From contig BMAT01002677.1 in NCBI GenBank assembly GCA_019649035.1, positions 10,116-35,509 of the forward strand: DNA of 25,394 nucleotides, read 5' to 3'. The notes below the pieces were generated by a model that was not told the DNA's origin, made no database searches, and worked only from the letters and a program-made list of their open reading frames with translations. The stretch is from Elysia marginata. Its lineage: Eukaryota > Mollusca > Gastropoda > Plakobranchidae. Made by a program: the position numbers and the translations under genes. Position 1 is the first letter of the stretch. Every line of letters starts with the position of its first letter. Positions 1-10,138 of the stretch are shown in pieces.

Positions 1-71
1 GGAGAGGAGGAAAGCTATTTATTGGCATGGCCTATTTTTCACGTCTATTCAGGTGTAATAGTTTAGATAAG

Positions 72-130
<59 letters not shown>
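72..130. repeat. (CT)n microsatellite
   Basis: Nearly uninterrupted CT dinucleotides for about 58 bases, with one TT interruption near the left end. It is followed by a short pyrimidine-rich stretch. Confidence 0.97.
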
Positions 131-133
<3 letters not shown>

Positions 134-3100
134 CCTTTGTCAAATCTCATAACTTTTTTTTCTCTTTCTTACAAATGATGACATATATCAACGGCGTGTT
201 AGTAATTTCATTCCTTAATACTTCCTCTCGTTTGTATTCCCTTCATTACTAGTATATAGGTGTTTCCAATTCTACTAATGATACTAACGTCATCTACTTC
301 TGTAAAGATCAGCAGACGACCTAGGACAACGACCTTGGACTGGGTTTTTTTTTAACGTCACTATAAAGATACCAGCACTGGTCTTGAATACACAAAAGAC
401 ATAATAACGCCCCCAATGGGACATGTTTAAGAACCATTGACCTACCGTGCTGAGCATCAAGCCGTTCGACATTTCAAAAGGTAATGGTTTTTTTTTATTT
501 CATATAATGTCACCATAAATAATCACAATAGTTTTATCAAAATAAGGCATGCATTTGGCTGCTAAGATAAAGAAAGGTCGAGCTATTCAAACCTTGAAAT
601 TGTTGAAGTTCGTAAGACAATCATGAGAAACGTATGGCTGGCCTAGATATGGACTTCGATCTAGTCTAAGAAGAGATAACAGCGAGCAAAAGAAAATTTA
701 GATTAAAAGGTTTCATTATTATACTCGTTTCTGGTTCAGAGATAAAAATGTATGTATCATATTCAACGTAGGCACGGGGGCAGAGCTTTTTTCTCTGTGT
801 TTTAAAAAAAGCGAACAGTTCGTGACCGCTCCAAGTCAACTATACTTCTCAAAGTTATCATTGACATATTTCATGCTATAAAAAACACTTCAAAAGGTTC
901 TTAACGGTTTAATATATTGTCTTCAGCAATGGTGAAGAAAAAAAACTACCATTAATAACCCGCAAAAACAATTATTGTCTCGCGTCCAGGGGAATCCGTC
1001 GTATGTCGCAATTTCCGCATTTAAACTAAAGGTCTTCCTATTTTGAACAAGAATTTTTCTAAGTTTCCAAAGGTAAAAAAAAAGTTTCATAAAATTATCA
1101 GTATTCTGTGAAAAGACATTAAAACTTTTTGTTGATTTAAAATATAGAGAAAATCAAGAAAAATATACTTTTATAAGGCATTTTCTCAAACAAGAAATTT
1201 CCGACTTTCGACTCATGCACCCTGGGTGCAAGATAATTACTTTATCGAGTATCTCGACAAATGTGGATAAAACTTTTTTTATTGTTTTATTTTTCCGAAG
1301 CAAATTATATTAACAACAACAAAAAAAGACAAAAAACATCAACATACAGATTTTAACATGGTAACGAAATCATATTGGAGTGTTGATGATGTACAACACT
1401 CTCTGGTGATATATATATACAAACACGTAAAGCAACAATCTTAGCGGTGTGACTGAACGGTAGCGGTATCAAGAATGTACAGGAAATAAATTTTATATTG
1501 TATTAGAGTGTTGATTGCCTACGTTGTATGGTACTATATATATATAACAATATACTAACTTTATAGCAAAATGTTAATGGTTATAAATATAGTATTTCAG
1601 GGGATGGTTACCGTAGTAGTAATAAGTTTCCATGGTCATTGGAAAAATAAAAGTTTATAAGTGGGGTAAAAAGTAAAATAGATTGAGATAAAGCCTACAA
1701 TTATAAAAATAAGAAAAACGATAGTGATGATAGTAACAGTACATGTAATATTAATAACAATGATGGTAATGCCAGTAACAGTTCTGATAGTAAAGTTCCT
1801 TTTAGCAATGTTGGTAGTAGTAACAATATTTCCAAGGAACAGTATAAGTCTTGAGGTTGGGAACAGAAGGTTTGATGTTGATGATAATGAACACTCTAAT
1901 GCTATCGATAAGATTTAATGCTACAACAAGTAGATACAACTTTTAATTATAGATTTTAGACATAAATACTATTGATAAACGTGTTTCCAATATGACTAGC
2001 AATTCCTATGTGACTAGCAATTGTATATATAATGTGACTAAAACTTTACAATGCTTCTATATACACACCTGTACACAAATAATAACGCTCGTTTTAGGCG
2101 GTGTGTGTGTGTAGTTTATTAATTTTTTTTTACTTGGTTTGAAACAAACTTTTGTACCTGGTACGCAAAACTTATGTTTCGCTAATGTCGTTGAATTTGT
2201 CTTGCAGCAGTAGAGAAAAAAATTGTAAGATAAAAGGATTGTTTGGTTTTTATATAATTTAGACAGATACTTGAGCTTCTCCAACACTTGAATCTCGTTT
2301 TAAGTTTTGCCTTTGCGTCTGAATATTTTGTTCCAGACCTAACGTATGTATTGCCCACTTAGTCCTCAGTTATGTAGTGGCAGGTCTTTTTTTCCAGACC
2401 AGGGTTCGAATTCCAAATCTTTTCCCCCCTTGAATTATAGACAACTGATAAAGCCGCACTGATTCAGAAAGAAAAGATTTCTATGTGGGTTCCCATAAAA
2501 CATTTACCAACCAACAAAGACGTCCTACTTGTGACTAAAGGAGCAACGGCCAAAACAGCCTAATCGCTTTAACATAATGTCAAGGTTATTACTTGACTTG
2601 AGCCTGGAACTCATTTCACACATGATAGAGGCTGTGAAGTGTGTCAGTGAACTGGGGTTTTGATTTTATCAATGATTAAGCGCCGACCTGCTAAATTATG
2701 GCCAGGTCAACCCCGGATATTCTGGTCCGAAAGTCGATTGTCTGACATTGAAACAGTTTTTCATATCATATTAGGGTGAAAAAAAATCATACAACCAATT
2801 TGAAAGCAATTACAGAAAGATATATGAAATCTGACATTTCGTCACCATCTAATTTAGTAAGGAGGCTCATGTCGTACAGCCTGTAGGTTCAAAAAACAAA
2901 TTCCCACTGGGAATAAAGAAATCTTGGTCCGATCTTATCTATCTCAAACTATAATGACAAGCCCATGTGAAAGGGTAAATACTTATAGTAATTGACATAT
3001 ATTGTTAGAATTTGTTCAAAGTCTCCGGTCCAAAAACCGTATTAGACTTAAGTAAGGCATACATGTCATATTATAGGACCATACTTTGAACTAAACTACA

Positions 3101-3506
3101 AAATTTGCTTTCTCATGTAACGCTTTGGTCATATATATATAGCAACATAATTATAAGAACAGGGCGGTTGTAAATTTACACTTGCAAATAAAGTTCATTG
3201 TAAAGAAAAATCTTTGACACCTATAATAACAAAGACAATGCAAGAACTTATTCTAAAAATTAGCAGTACTACAACTGGAGTTTGGTATATTGATATAAAT
3301 AAAGACTAGTTCTTGCCTTGTTTAAGTTTCCGTAGAGACTTTGGTTCAATTGAACAAAATCCAGAGCTAACTTTTATTCGACTAACCTGTAATACCAGTA
3401 CTCTGTCACTGAGCTTAATTTTCACTTTGCTAGTGATATAATACGCTACTCCAGCACTTTTATAGACGTGCACGGACATCATCAACCGGAACTGTTTTGC
3501 TAAGAT
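131..3506. other. AT-rich non-coding stretch
   Basis: No convincing exon was found. Contents worth noting: a low-complexity RNY-like patch at about 1716-1850 that is open in two frames; a short tandem repeat of a TATGTGACTAGCAATT-like unit at about 1991-2041; an 8-bp hairpin GAGTGTTG/CAACACTC near 1379-1402; and a possible tRNA-related fragment at 2338-2420, listed separately. The open stretch at 290-472 on the minus strand shows no domain or splice context. Confidence 0.6.
2338..2420 (+). repeat. possible degraded tRNA-derived SINE head
   Basis: CCAGACCAGGGTTCGAATTCC at about 2395-2416 resembles an anticodon-stem plus T-arm with a Pol III B-box like core, GGTTCGAATTC. A weak A-box like GTAGTGGCAGG precedes it. 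The two are separated by a T-run that breaks any tRNA fold, so it is not a functional tRNA. The 3' limit is unknown; the non-AT-rich sequence to about 2720 may belong to it. Confidence 0.28.
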
Positions 3507-3849
3507 TTAGAAATAGTCTAGGAATAAGCTTCCGCTTGATATACTTCTTCCCGGGTGCTCTAGACAAATGAACCACAGAGAGAACTGCTGGGGGCCCCTA
3601 TCAAGCAAGGACTTAAATGGCAACAGGTAAAAGTTAATATATTATTGGCGATGGGTTTTTTTTCTTGGTACCGTAATTGAAAAAGCTAGCAAAGAGCCGA
3701 GAAACGTACGTGTCTTTATCTTTTGTTAACAACTCTTTAAATGTTCATTTAACGAGTGCATATCGGTAATACAAGCGCAGAAGGCAACACTGTCATTCAA
3801 GATAAGAACGTAAAAATGTAAAACAAAACTCATGGAAGAAGAGCATAAC

Positions 3850-4011
3850 TTATCTCTTAAACTTAAAGTCAAAGTCACAGACAACCGTAATCATGAAGGC
3901 GCTTGCCCACAAAAGAATTCCACAAACGATGGCGAACCGGAAGCAGAAATCTGAATGACGTAACATATCTTGGGCGGAGACGGGTGATCCTTTGCGGAAG
4001 CGGTACCTTGA
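3850..4011 (-). CDS. putative terminal exon of a membrane protein (hydrophobic helix, stop codon)
   Basis: Fifty-three codons plus TAA in one frame. Residues 1-27 are polar and basic (SRYRFRKG...). Residues 28-45 form a hydrophobic helix containing AIVCGILLWASAFM, followed by a charged tail, DFDFKFKR. Local GC content is clearly above the flanks. The start assumes an AAAG acceptor at 4012, which gives phase 0 and matches the phase-0 donor of the exon at 4868-4996. That acceptor has a weak pyrimidine tract, which is the main doubt. No AATAAA lies close behind the stop; the nearest on this strand is at 3378-3373. An alternative 3' exon is discussed under rejected items. The family is not recognised. 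A start ATG at 3966 would give a 38-residue single-helix peptide if the segment were an independent small ORF. Confidence 0.48.
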   Translation of the reverse strand, partial: SRYRFRKGSPVSAQDMLRHSDFCFRFAIVCGILLWASAFMITVVCDFDFKFKR

Positions 4012-4360
4012 CTTTGTCCATGGCCGTGAATATTAGGGATAAGGATAAAAAATAAGTAAATATTGAATAAACCAGTATTGAATCACAAAATTATTTTTTG
4101 GAAATACCAAATAGGTTTTTATATTTTTGCTTTAACAATATTAATAATAACTTAAAATGGTATTTTTCATCCCAAAAATTCCATTGCTTTAGGTTCCAGG
4201 CGCTAACAACAGACGGTAATGAACGGTTTAAATATTCTATCATTGATATTGTAAAGTATATAAAATTTAACAGAATTTTTTAGTTGGACTCGTGAAATAT
4301 AAAGTTAATGAAGTGGGAACATTATAATTTATGTCAAAATTAAAGAACTAGGATTCAATT

Positions 4361-4371
4361 GTTATTATTAA

Positions 4372-4403
<32 letters not shown>

Positions 4404-4453
4404 NNNATTATTATTATTATTGTCATTATTATTATTATTATTATCATTATTAT
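4361..4453. repeat. (ATT)n microsatellite with a 3-N gap
   Basis: About 30 ATT units with a few interruptions (AATATT, GTC, ATC). Bases 4404-4406 are N, so the assembled array length cannot be trusted. It lies in the inferred intron between the exons at 4868-4996 and 3850-4011. Confidence 0.97.
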
Positions 4454-4778
4454 CCTTGTGGTACTGTGCCACAGTTTCTTACATGATTAAAATAATCGAA
4501 ATTGAAAAACTTCGACGAACATTTACATTCTTATTTTCTCTCTTTTGCGTGACAATATTTTGTCTGTAAATAATTTAAAGTACTACATCAATAAATTTGA
4601 TGCGATTTTGACATGCTTAAAAGTGAAAAGAGATATGTTTTGAAAAACCATAATTATTAAGTTGTTTGTCTTTTCGATATGCAGTTAAGATTGAGATGAT
4701 CGCCTTGAGCTCAACGCCTCATGTCCGTTTTATGCACTGATAATGAATAAATTGACTCATATAATTAGTGGGTTTTTC

Positions 4779-4806
4779 GTTGTTGTTGTTGTTGTTGTTG
4801 TTGTTA
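4779..4806. repeat. (GTT)n microsatellite
   Basis: About nine perfect GTT units, followed by T-rich sequence. It lies in the inferred intron, just downstream (on the minus strand) of the donor at 4867. Confidence 0.95.
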
Positions 4807-4867
4807 TTTTGTAATTTTGTTTTATTTTCTTATCCGTTTTTGTCTCGATTTACAGGTTTTTAGTTAC

Positions 4868-4996
4868 CTTGCAAGCATATACCATAGAGATGAGTCCACA
4901 AGCCGGACAAACTACAGTAGAGGCAATGACCTTCCACCAATGGCCACCATCTGGAGTAAACTTGACCTGCTCGTGTGGGTCATAACACAGGTGGTC
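4868..4996 (-). CDS. putative internal exon of a membrane protein
   Basis: The exon is 129 nt, exactly 43 codons, phase 0 at both ends. On the minus strand it is preceded by a long pyrimidine tract, CTTGTTTCTTCCCACCGTCCCAG, ending in a canonical acceptor. It is followed by AAG|GTAACT, a good donor. It is about 50% GC against AT-rich flanks. The translation begins DHLCYDPHEQVKF, then PDGGHWWKV, then a hydrophobic helix from about residue 24 to 42 containing CPACG and GLISMVY, ending CK. A polar segment with a paired WW directly before the helix suggests an extracytoplasmic region meeting the membrane. No family is recognised. It is the best-supported of the three exons in this gene. Its phase joins cleanly to 5261-5533 upstream and 3850-4011 downstream. 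Confidence 0.65.
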
Positions 4997-5260
4997 CTGG
5001 GACGGTGGGAAGAAACAAGAGAGTAAAAAAAAAGGAACAAGCATTGACAGAGTGTCTAGATTTTTAACCGCTTCTGTTGATTAGGAGAGACAGTGGGGGG
5101 CACATGATGCAAAAGCGCAATTTATTTAAAAAAAATCAGCGATGCTAACATTCTGTGTCACTGTCACGTAATTTTTTTAATGATTAGAGGAGGTGTGGGT
5201 TCAGGAGAAGTCTGTTCTTGTCTGGACGCCGGGCTGAACCATTCCTGGTCTGACTCCTAC

Positions 5261-5533
5261 CCATCTGCTGTCCCAGTATGGTTGTATCTGTCTGGTATCA
5301 CCTTCAGGATCTGTGGAGTACGCAAGCCCTTGTACGACGGTATAACGTGATGATCCGTAACTAATCCAACCCAACCTCTTCCTGGCTTCACAACCTTCAA
5401 AAGAAAACTCTGTGTGATAACCAACTAACTTCGGACAAGACATGCAAAGACCGCCTATATGATGCACAAGTGGAAACTGACAGGTTTCACTCTGCAATGT
5501 CCCACCGATGTAGCAAGGCTCCCGAAACAACAG
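5261..5533 (-). CDS. putative Cys-containing ectodomain exon of the same membrane protein
   Basis: The minus frame is open from about 5553 to 5201. It encodes REPCYIGG, TCQFPLVHHIGGLCMSC, FEGCEARKRLGW and QIQPYWDSRW, a Cys-, Trp- and Gly-containing pattern that suggests an extracellular fold. The chosen 3' border is TGG|GTAGGA (donor G at 5260), in phase 0 with the exon starting at 4996; the intron would be 264 nt. The 5' border is uncertain. TGTGAG|CTG gives phase 0 at 5533, while CTAG|GC would extend the exon to 5553 in another phase, and an in-frame TAA lies just beyond. If unspliced, the frame runs on to a stop at 5201. The family is not recognised. A plus-strand reading over the same bases is treated as a shadow. 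Confidence 0.52.
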
Positions 5534-5553
5534 CTCACATTGTTTTGAATTGC

Positions 5554-6653
5554 CTAGTTACGAGACTAGATGGTTGATAAGAAACAGTCCATAATGCTGA
5601 TGAAGAACTGGTAGCCTCGATCAACAAATATAATCTAGAGGAGTAGCCATACGATACTACTATGTGAAATTTTGTTGCAAGACATGTATAACAGCGCTAC
5701 TTTGAAATCAATGACTAATGAAACTCTTCTTTTTAAGCGTCTTTTAAAGACGTCGATGTCTATGGATTTTTGTTATAGCGACATTACCCCAACCATCACA
5801 CCTTCTTCCAATCTCTACTCTCACCGCTCCCTCCTTTTCCAGAAAAGTTAACAGTTCATGATACAAACAAGTTTGACCGTCAGCACTGTTTCTTTATTAT
5901 CGTTGCAAGATTGTAAGAACAAAAATAGGACTTCTTCAAGGGTTGACTAAACACCACAGTTCTGTCCTTTAGACGACTCTAAGGTGTTTCAGCTACGCAA
6001 CGATGATTTTGAAAGCAATTCAATCTTAAGTCAAAGGCACTTAAAGGCAATGCACTTTTCAGGTACACAATAAAAAATGTGAATCAGTTACACCCAGCGC
6101 GACCATAAACCTACAGAATAAAATATAGATCGCGCTAGTTCCGCCTCAAATGATTCAGTTTGTTTATACAAGTGTATCACATCTTTGATGATGTTCATAA
6201 TAACTTAGAAGAAATAAAACTTTTCGCCATATAGATCTGAATGACGTTAACATTTATTACAATGAGCTGGTCTTTTGAATTGCTTCGGAAAGAAAGGTGA
6301 TAATTCTAAGAAGTAAACTGTCTTCTGCGGAGCATTTCTTTCATAACCGCGGCCGTGGAAGCCGATCTTTCTAGTATCATCGGCCAAGTCACCTCACCTA
6401 CGTCTTGGTCGTTCTCTATTTCTTTTCTTCAAGACGTTTGCTGAAATATATATTTCGTTTTCCTAACAGTCGTTTTCTTGGGGAGTGTTTATATTTAATG
6501 CTCCTTCGGCGAGGGGAGGGGGCGGCGTCTTGAGGAACTATGTCCTCAAAAGTTTCTGAACACGAACGCCTTAGAAACAATTAGTATTAGCTCATCTCAT
6601 CAGAGAGGAATCATAATGTACTCCGATTTGGGAGCATTTCAGCATAATTTAGA
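5554..6653. other. non-coding stretch
   Basis: Nothing is supported here. A GC-richer patch at about 6340-6450 has a plausible acceptor and donor pair on the minus strand. It would make only a 43-nt exon whose phase does not fit the next exon. Confidence 0.6.
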
Positions 6654-6655
6654 TA

Positions 6656-6831
6656 CAGTGGAATCCACTTAATGTCAAAATCTTTAAGTGAAACTCTTGC
6701 TTAAAGTCAACACTGTTTCGCAGTCCCATTCTGTAGTTCTTTACATCTTTGTTAAGGTTAAAGTCAACCCTTGCTTAAAGTCAACACATATTTTCGGTTT
6801 CCGAGGTGTTGACTTTATCAGGATTCCACTG
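6656..6831. mobile_element. pogo/Tigger-type MITE with TA target duplication
   Basis: Terminal inverted repeats begin CAGTGGAATCC (6656-6666) and end GGATTCCACTG (6821-6831). They are flanked by TA at 6654-6655 and 6832-6833. The subterminal AATGTCAA and TTGACTTTAT continue the symmetry imperfectly. The length is 176 bp with no coding capacity, so it is non-autonomous. The CAGT-like end with a TA target site fits the pogo/Tigger branch of the Tc1/mariner superfamily. The interior holds repeats of CTTGCTTAAAGTCAACAC at 6696-6713 and 6770-6787, plus a related GTTAAAGTCAAC between them. Confidence 0.85.
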
Positions 6832-6833
6832 TA

Positions 6834-8629
6834 TTTAGATTTGACACAGTCATGATACATGATCCAACTGAATCTTGAAGCTTTTTACCATAAAAAGGGC
6901 AAAAACCATGAAAAGGTGGTAACATTGGATGTACTTCAGATTATCTGCATGATGAGATGAGGCAACCATGGCTGGTCAAACACGAGTCTTATAGTCTTTT
7001 TTTTTGTTGTTGTCAGTTAAAGCCTTTTTAAAATTAAAATCTACTTTGTTATATATACATGTCGTAGACTCTTTGTTTTTTGCTTTGAAATAAAGTATTT
7101 CGTGATAAAGGTCTAGGAAATTTAGAATCAGCTTTTTTAAACTTTTAAAAAAGTCTAAATGACGCGTTTGGAAACTGTTAAGATCGGGATAGGTCAGAAT
7201 TCTCACTTGAATGTGCCTGATTGGCCGTGGGCGCCTTTTATCAAAACGAGTCACAAATTCAATGGCGTAGAAGGCCGCGCATAACGGCTAAACAATATAA
7301 TAATGTAGCCTTACTAATCATGCTAGACAATAATAAAATTAAACTTTTGATAATTTTCTGGATGACATAACAATTAAAATCTAGCACTTTCACCTCCCAA
7401 AAGAAATACACCGCTGATGTGAAAGAACGGTTCTACTTAAGGGTAAATGAGCTACAAAAGAGGAGAAAAACACCGCATCTTATCAAACAAAGTGTAGAGT
7501 ACAGTCGAAAGAATAAAGACCAGAGAAAGAAAGTTAAAGTTAGAAGCTTTCTTCTCTTTTGAGCAAACCCTGGCAACAGTTTGATTTAGACTTTTTTCTT
7601 ACTTTTTTCTGTTTGTGTGTGTGGTTTTGGGGGAGGGGGACGTAGCAATAGTGTCATTTTATCCAAAACTGAAAATATTTAAGATAGACTAAGAATCTCT
7701 TCTGCTTTTGTTCTCTTTTCATAGGCTTTATTTTTGTAACGATACGCAACAGAAGAAAAAGCCCCAGGTAGAAAGATTTGCATCCTTTTACAAACCTAAA
7801 AATCTTTATCAACGGAATTAAATAATGTAACGTTACAGTTGAAAAAAAAACATCAATAGATGTCGTGTTTTAGTTGATAATCGTTTGACAGTTTCTTTTT
7901 TACATTTTGACACTTGACTTTAAATAACTGAGGTTCTCTGAAAGTGTCAACTTCTTTTGCAAAGATAGTGCATTGGGTTGTGACGCTTTTTCTTGTTATT
8001 TAAACACGACGGTGTTAGCTTGAGAATGGATGGAAACTAAAATTATTAGACCTAAAAGGTCATTGACTGAGATTTATCTTGCACACAGATTTTTATAAAG
8101 TATTATAACTGATCAGTGTACCAAATCGCGTCAACTTATTTTTTCTATTTTAAAACTAGGGCGTTTGTTCGAAAAGTCATAAGCCTTATCGTAAATGTTT
8201 ACATTTCATTTAAATTAAAAAGTATAGGTAAAGTGCAACTTTGTGTTTAAAATAAATTGTTTCGTGAAGAATTCAAAGGGTGGGGGGGATGAAGTCCCAA
8301 ATTAAAAGGGGGCTTATTTTGTTTTTGCTTCGTTTTGCTTTTGGTGGAAAGGGGGGGGGGGTAATATAACTGGTATGAAGCGTATAAAAAGTAAAGCTGC
8401 AATCAACAACATTTTGCGTTTTTTTCCTGCCACGCCAGTCAAAGGTTACTCGGTAAAACTCTTCAGTCCTGATGGGTGTTAATGGGCTGTACATGTTTTT
8501 TGTCCCTTAACTGTTTTGGTCAAGCCAAACGAAACCTAATCTAGTTAGTGTTAGGGAGGATGCATGATTTGAGTAAGTCATGCCCCGATCAAAGCTATCA
8601 CTGCCACTATTTTGTGAATAAATAATGAC
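6834..8629. other. AT-rich non-coding stretch
   Basis: No exon is supported. It includes G-rich runs at about 7628-7642 and at 8279-8361, the latter listed separately. The minus-strand open frames at 6976-7254 and 8273-8494 are AT-rich or G-run artefacts without domains. Confidence 0.6.
8279..8361 (+). other. cluster of G-runs
   Basis: Several G-runs lie within about 85 bases: runs near 8280 and 8310, and a run of about 11 or 12 around 8349-8361. The spacing is wide for a canonical G-quadruplex. Long homopolymers of this kind are also prone to sequencing error. Confidence 0.6.
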
Positions 8630-8877
8630 GCTATGAAACTCCTTTATTTAAGGAGCGAAGTGGTGACATGGTATAAGCTATGTTTCTCTAAGTGGCAAGG
8701 CGGTGGGTGCCGAAGCATCTATAAGTCGGCGGTTCGAATCATACTAAAGGCAGACATTTCGGGCATTTCCACTAATAAGCCTACTTCTCTCCACTGCTAA
8801 TTTCATACCTTTATAATATTTCAATCATTTGATTGCGCAGTGGCTGCCTTCACCATTTATTCTGATCTCTAGATCTA
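8630..8877 (+). repeat. tRNA-related dispersed repeat, copy 1
   Basis: Starts at CTATGAAACTCC, followed by a short palindrome, CTCCTTTATTTAAGGAG. A tRNA-like core follows: A-box like AGTGGCAAGGCGG at 8691-8703 and B-box GGTTCGAATC at 8731-8740, about 40 bases apart as in Pol III genes. A conserved tail then runs through GGCATTTCCACTA and GCGCAGTGGCTGC to TCTGATCTCTAGATC. The body matches copies 2, 3 and 4 almost base for base. Copy 1 lacks the extra 5' block seen in copies 2 and 3. It is most like a tRNA-derived SINE, though box A lies about 60 bases inside the repeat start. Confidence 0.82.
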
Positions 8878-8934
8878 TAATTCATATGAGGCATACTTTA
8901 AATTTTATCGTTTGTTCTCTGTGTTTGTTGTTAT

Positions 8935-9239
8935 GGCTAAGTGTTGGTATGCTTCCGGATTCAAATGGTTGCCTTTGGTGTGATTTGGATCTTCCCATTC
9001 AAGTAAGCGAGTCGCTTAGAGAGGCTGAGCAAGGACCTTCGCTATGAAACTCCTTTATTAAGGAGCATAGTGGCGACATGGTATAAGCAATGTTTCTCTG
9101 AGTGGCAAGGCGGTGGGTGCCGAAGCAATTTTAAGTCGAAAGTTTGAATCATACCAAAGGCAAACATTTCGGGCATTTCCACTAGAAAGCCTACGTCTAT
9201 CCACTGTTAATTTCATACCTTTAAAATCTTTCAATCATC
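8935..9239 (+). repeat. tRNA-related dispersed repeat, copy 2 (with 5' block, 3' truncated)
   Basis: Begins GGCTAAGTGTTGGT and carries about 105 bases (CTTCCGGATTCAAATGGTTG... to GCAAGGACCTTCG) that recur in copy 3 but not in copy 1. The common body follows from CTATGAAACTCC at 9041. Box A at 9101-9113 is intact, while box B is mutated to AGTTTGAATC at 9141-9150. The copy ends at TTTCAATCATCA, so it lacks the tail present in copies 1 and 4. It lies 57 bases downstream of copy 1 in the same orientation. Confidence 0.82.
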
Positions 9240-9538
9240 ATTTTGTGAAGCCTTGGTTCCGATTTCCGAAGATGGCACTTTTTACTCCCCGCGCTCAGTT
9301 AATTTTCTTCACAAAACAATACTCTTCAAGCCTTTCTTGTCAGTGTTCAAATAAATTGAGAGTAAAAAATCGGGTTGTAAACCTCCCAGCAATTTAATTA
9401 AAAATTAATCTTGTCTATAAGAAAATTCTAATCAGTCCTCGCAGTTAAGCAATAAACATGAGAAAGCTTTCTAGGTGTTTATGTGAAATTAAAGAGTTGA
9501 AAGGGAAAACATTATCTCGCATGTCCCTTCCATTTGTG

Positions 9539-9788
9539 GAACCCGAGACTTTAAAAATGTTCTGAGCCTGAATTTTTTTTTTATTTGTTTATTTAATACA
9601 CTATATAAATCCCTTTCTGGAAATTTGGCTTCTTTACTCAGCGTTACTGATTCCGCACTGTCTCTGGACCCGAAACTTCAAAAATATCCTGAACCTTTTG
9701 TTTATTTTAGTTATGTCTTTCTTCCTTTATTGTAATACACTATATTAATCCCTTTCGGGAAATTTGGCTTCTTTACACATCGTAACTG
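9539..9788 (+). repeat. diverged tandem duplication, two units
   Basis: Unit 1 (9539-9649) and unit 2 (9666-9788) both run from a GGA(A)CCCGA(G/A)ACTT start. Both continue through AATACACTATAT(A/T)AATCCCTTTC and GGAAATTTGGCTTCTTTAC, ending near CGTTACTG/CGTAACTG. Similarity is highest over the right half. The T-rich centre differs in length. No coding potential was seen. Confidence 0.85.
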
Positions 9789-9879
9789 TGTCACCACAGA
9801 GCAGCGTCACTAATGCTCTAGCAGACTAATACATTTGAAGGCCACTTTTAACCCATAATTAAACAGAGTGTAGGAGGCG

Positions 9880-10045
9880 CATATCGCAAGTTCGAAAATT
9901 GCCTGTAGCTGAGTACCCATTTAACAGATGGGTGGACTGGAGAAAGTTAGATCTCGAGTCTGACGCGCTAACAATGTTGCAACGCGGCTGTCTCAATATT
10001 ATATCCCTTCAGCCTTCCACAATCATGGGAACGCACCGTGTGAAG
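9880..10045 (-). repeat. probable tRNA-like SINE fragment in reverse
   Basis: Read on the minus strand, TTGCAACATTGTTAGCGCG followed by TCAGACTCGAGATC resembles the D-arm and anticodon arm of Met/Ile-type tRNAs. TTTCTCCAGTCCACCCA follows, with an imperfect inverted repeat ACCCATCTGTTAAATGGGT. A clear B box is missing, so it is at best a decayed tRNA-derived element. The GC-richer sequence continues to about 10140 with an open plus-strand frame (9899-10138) that I do not recognise. Confidence 0.35.
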
Positions 10046-10138
10046 GTAAAAACGGATCCGTGGTCCAGAGCTGGTCTGGAGTCTTCCTTTACGGGAAACG
10101 CGTCGTGTGAAATGTGCTTTACTCAAGATTTGATGTAA

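Noticed and set aside
290..472. 60-codon minus-strand frame with a GTAGGT donor-like site
   Set aside because: AT-rich surroundings, no acceptor or domain, length expected by chance.
1686..1918. Open frames over an Asn/Ser/Asp-rich or Val/Met/Thr-rich reading
   Set aside because: Low-complexity RNY-type sequence that keeps several frames open; no borders or domain.
3507..3611. Alternative 3' exon on the minus strand (SLLDRGPQQFSLWF..., stop at 3507) with a good pyrimidine tract and an AATAAA at 3378-3373
   Set aside because: It is phase-compatible with the 4868 donor and cannot be excluded as an alternative end. The 3850-4011 exon is closer and has a clear hydrophobic helix, so I listed that one.
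5372..5572. Plus-strand open frame with CSKAPETTAHIVLNC, like the Cys/His end of some LINE proteins
   Set aside because: Only about 66 codons with no other RT motif around it. The minus strand is open longer and fits a phased exon series.
6406..6448. Possible 43-nt microexon on the minus strand between ATATTTCAG and GTGAGG
   Set aside because: Its phase does not fit the next exon, and its Lys/Arg-rich product is not distinctive.
8670..8750. Functional tRNA gene at the A/B boxes of repeat copy 1
   Set aside because: Boxes are present but the acceptor and anticodon stems do not pair, and the same sequence recurs in degraded form three more times.
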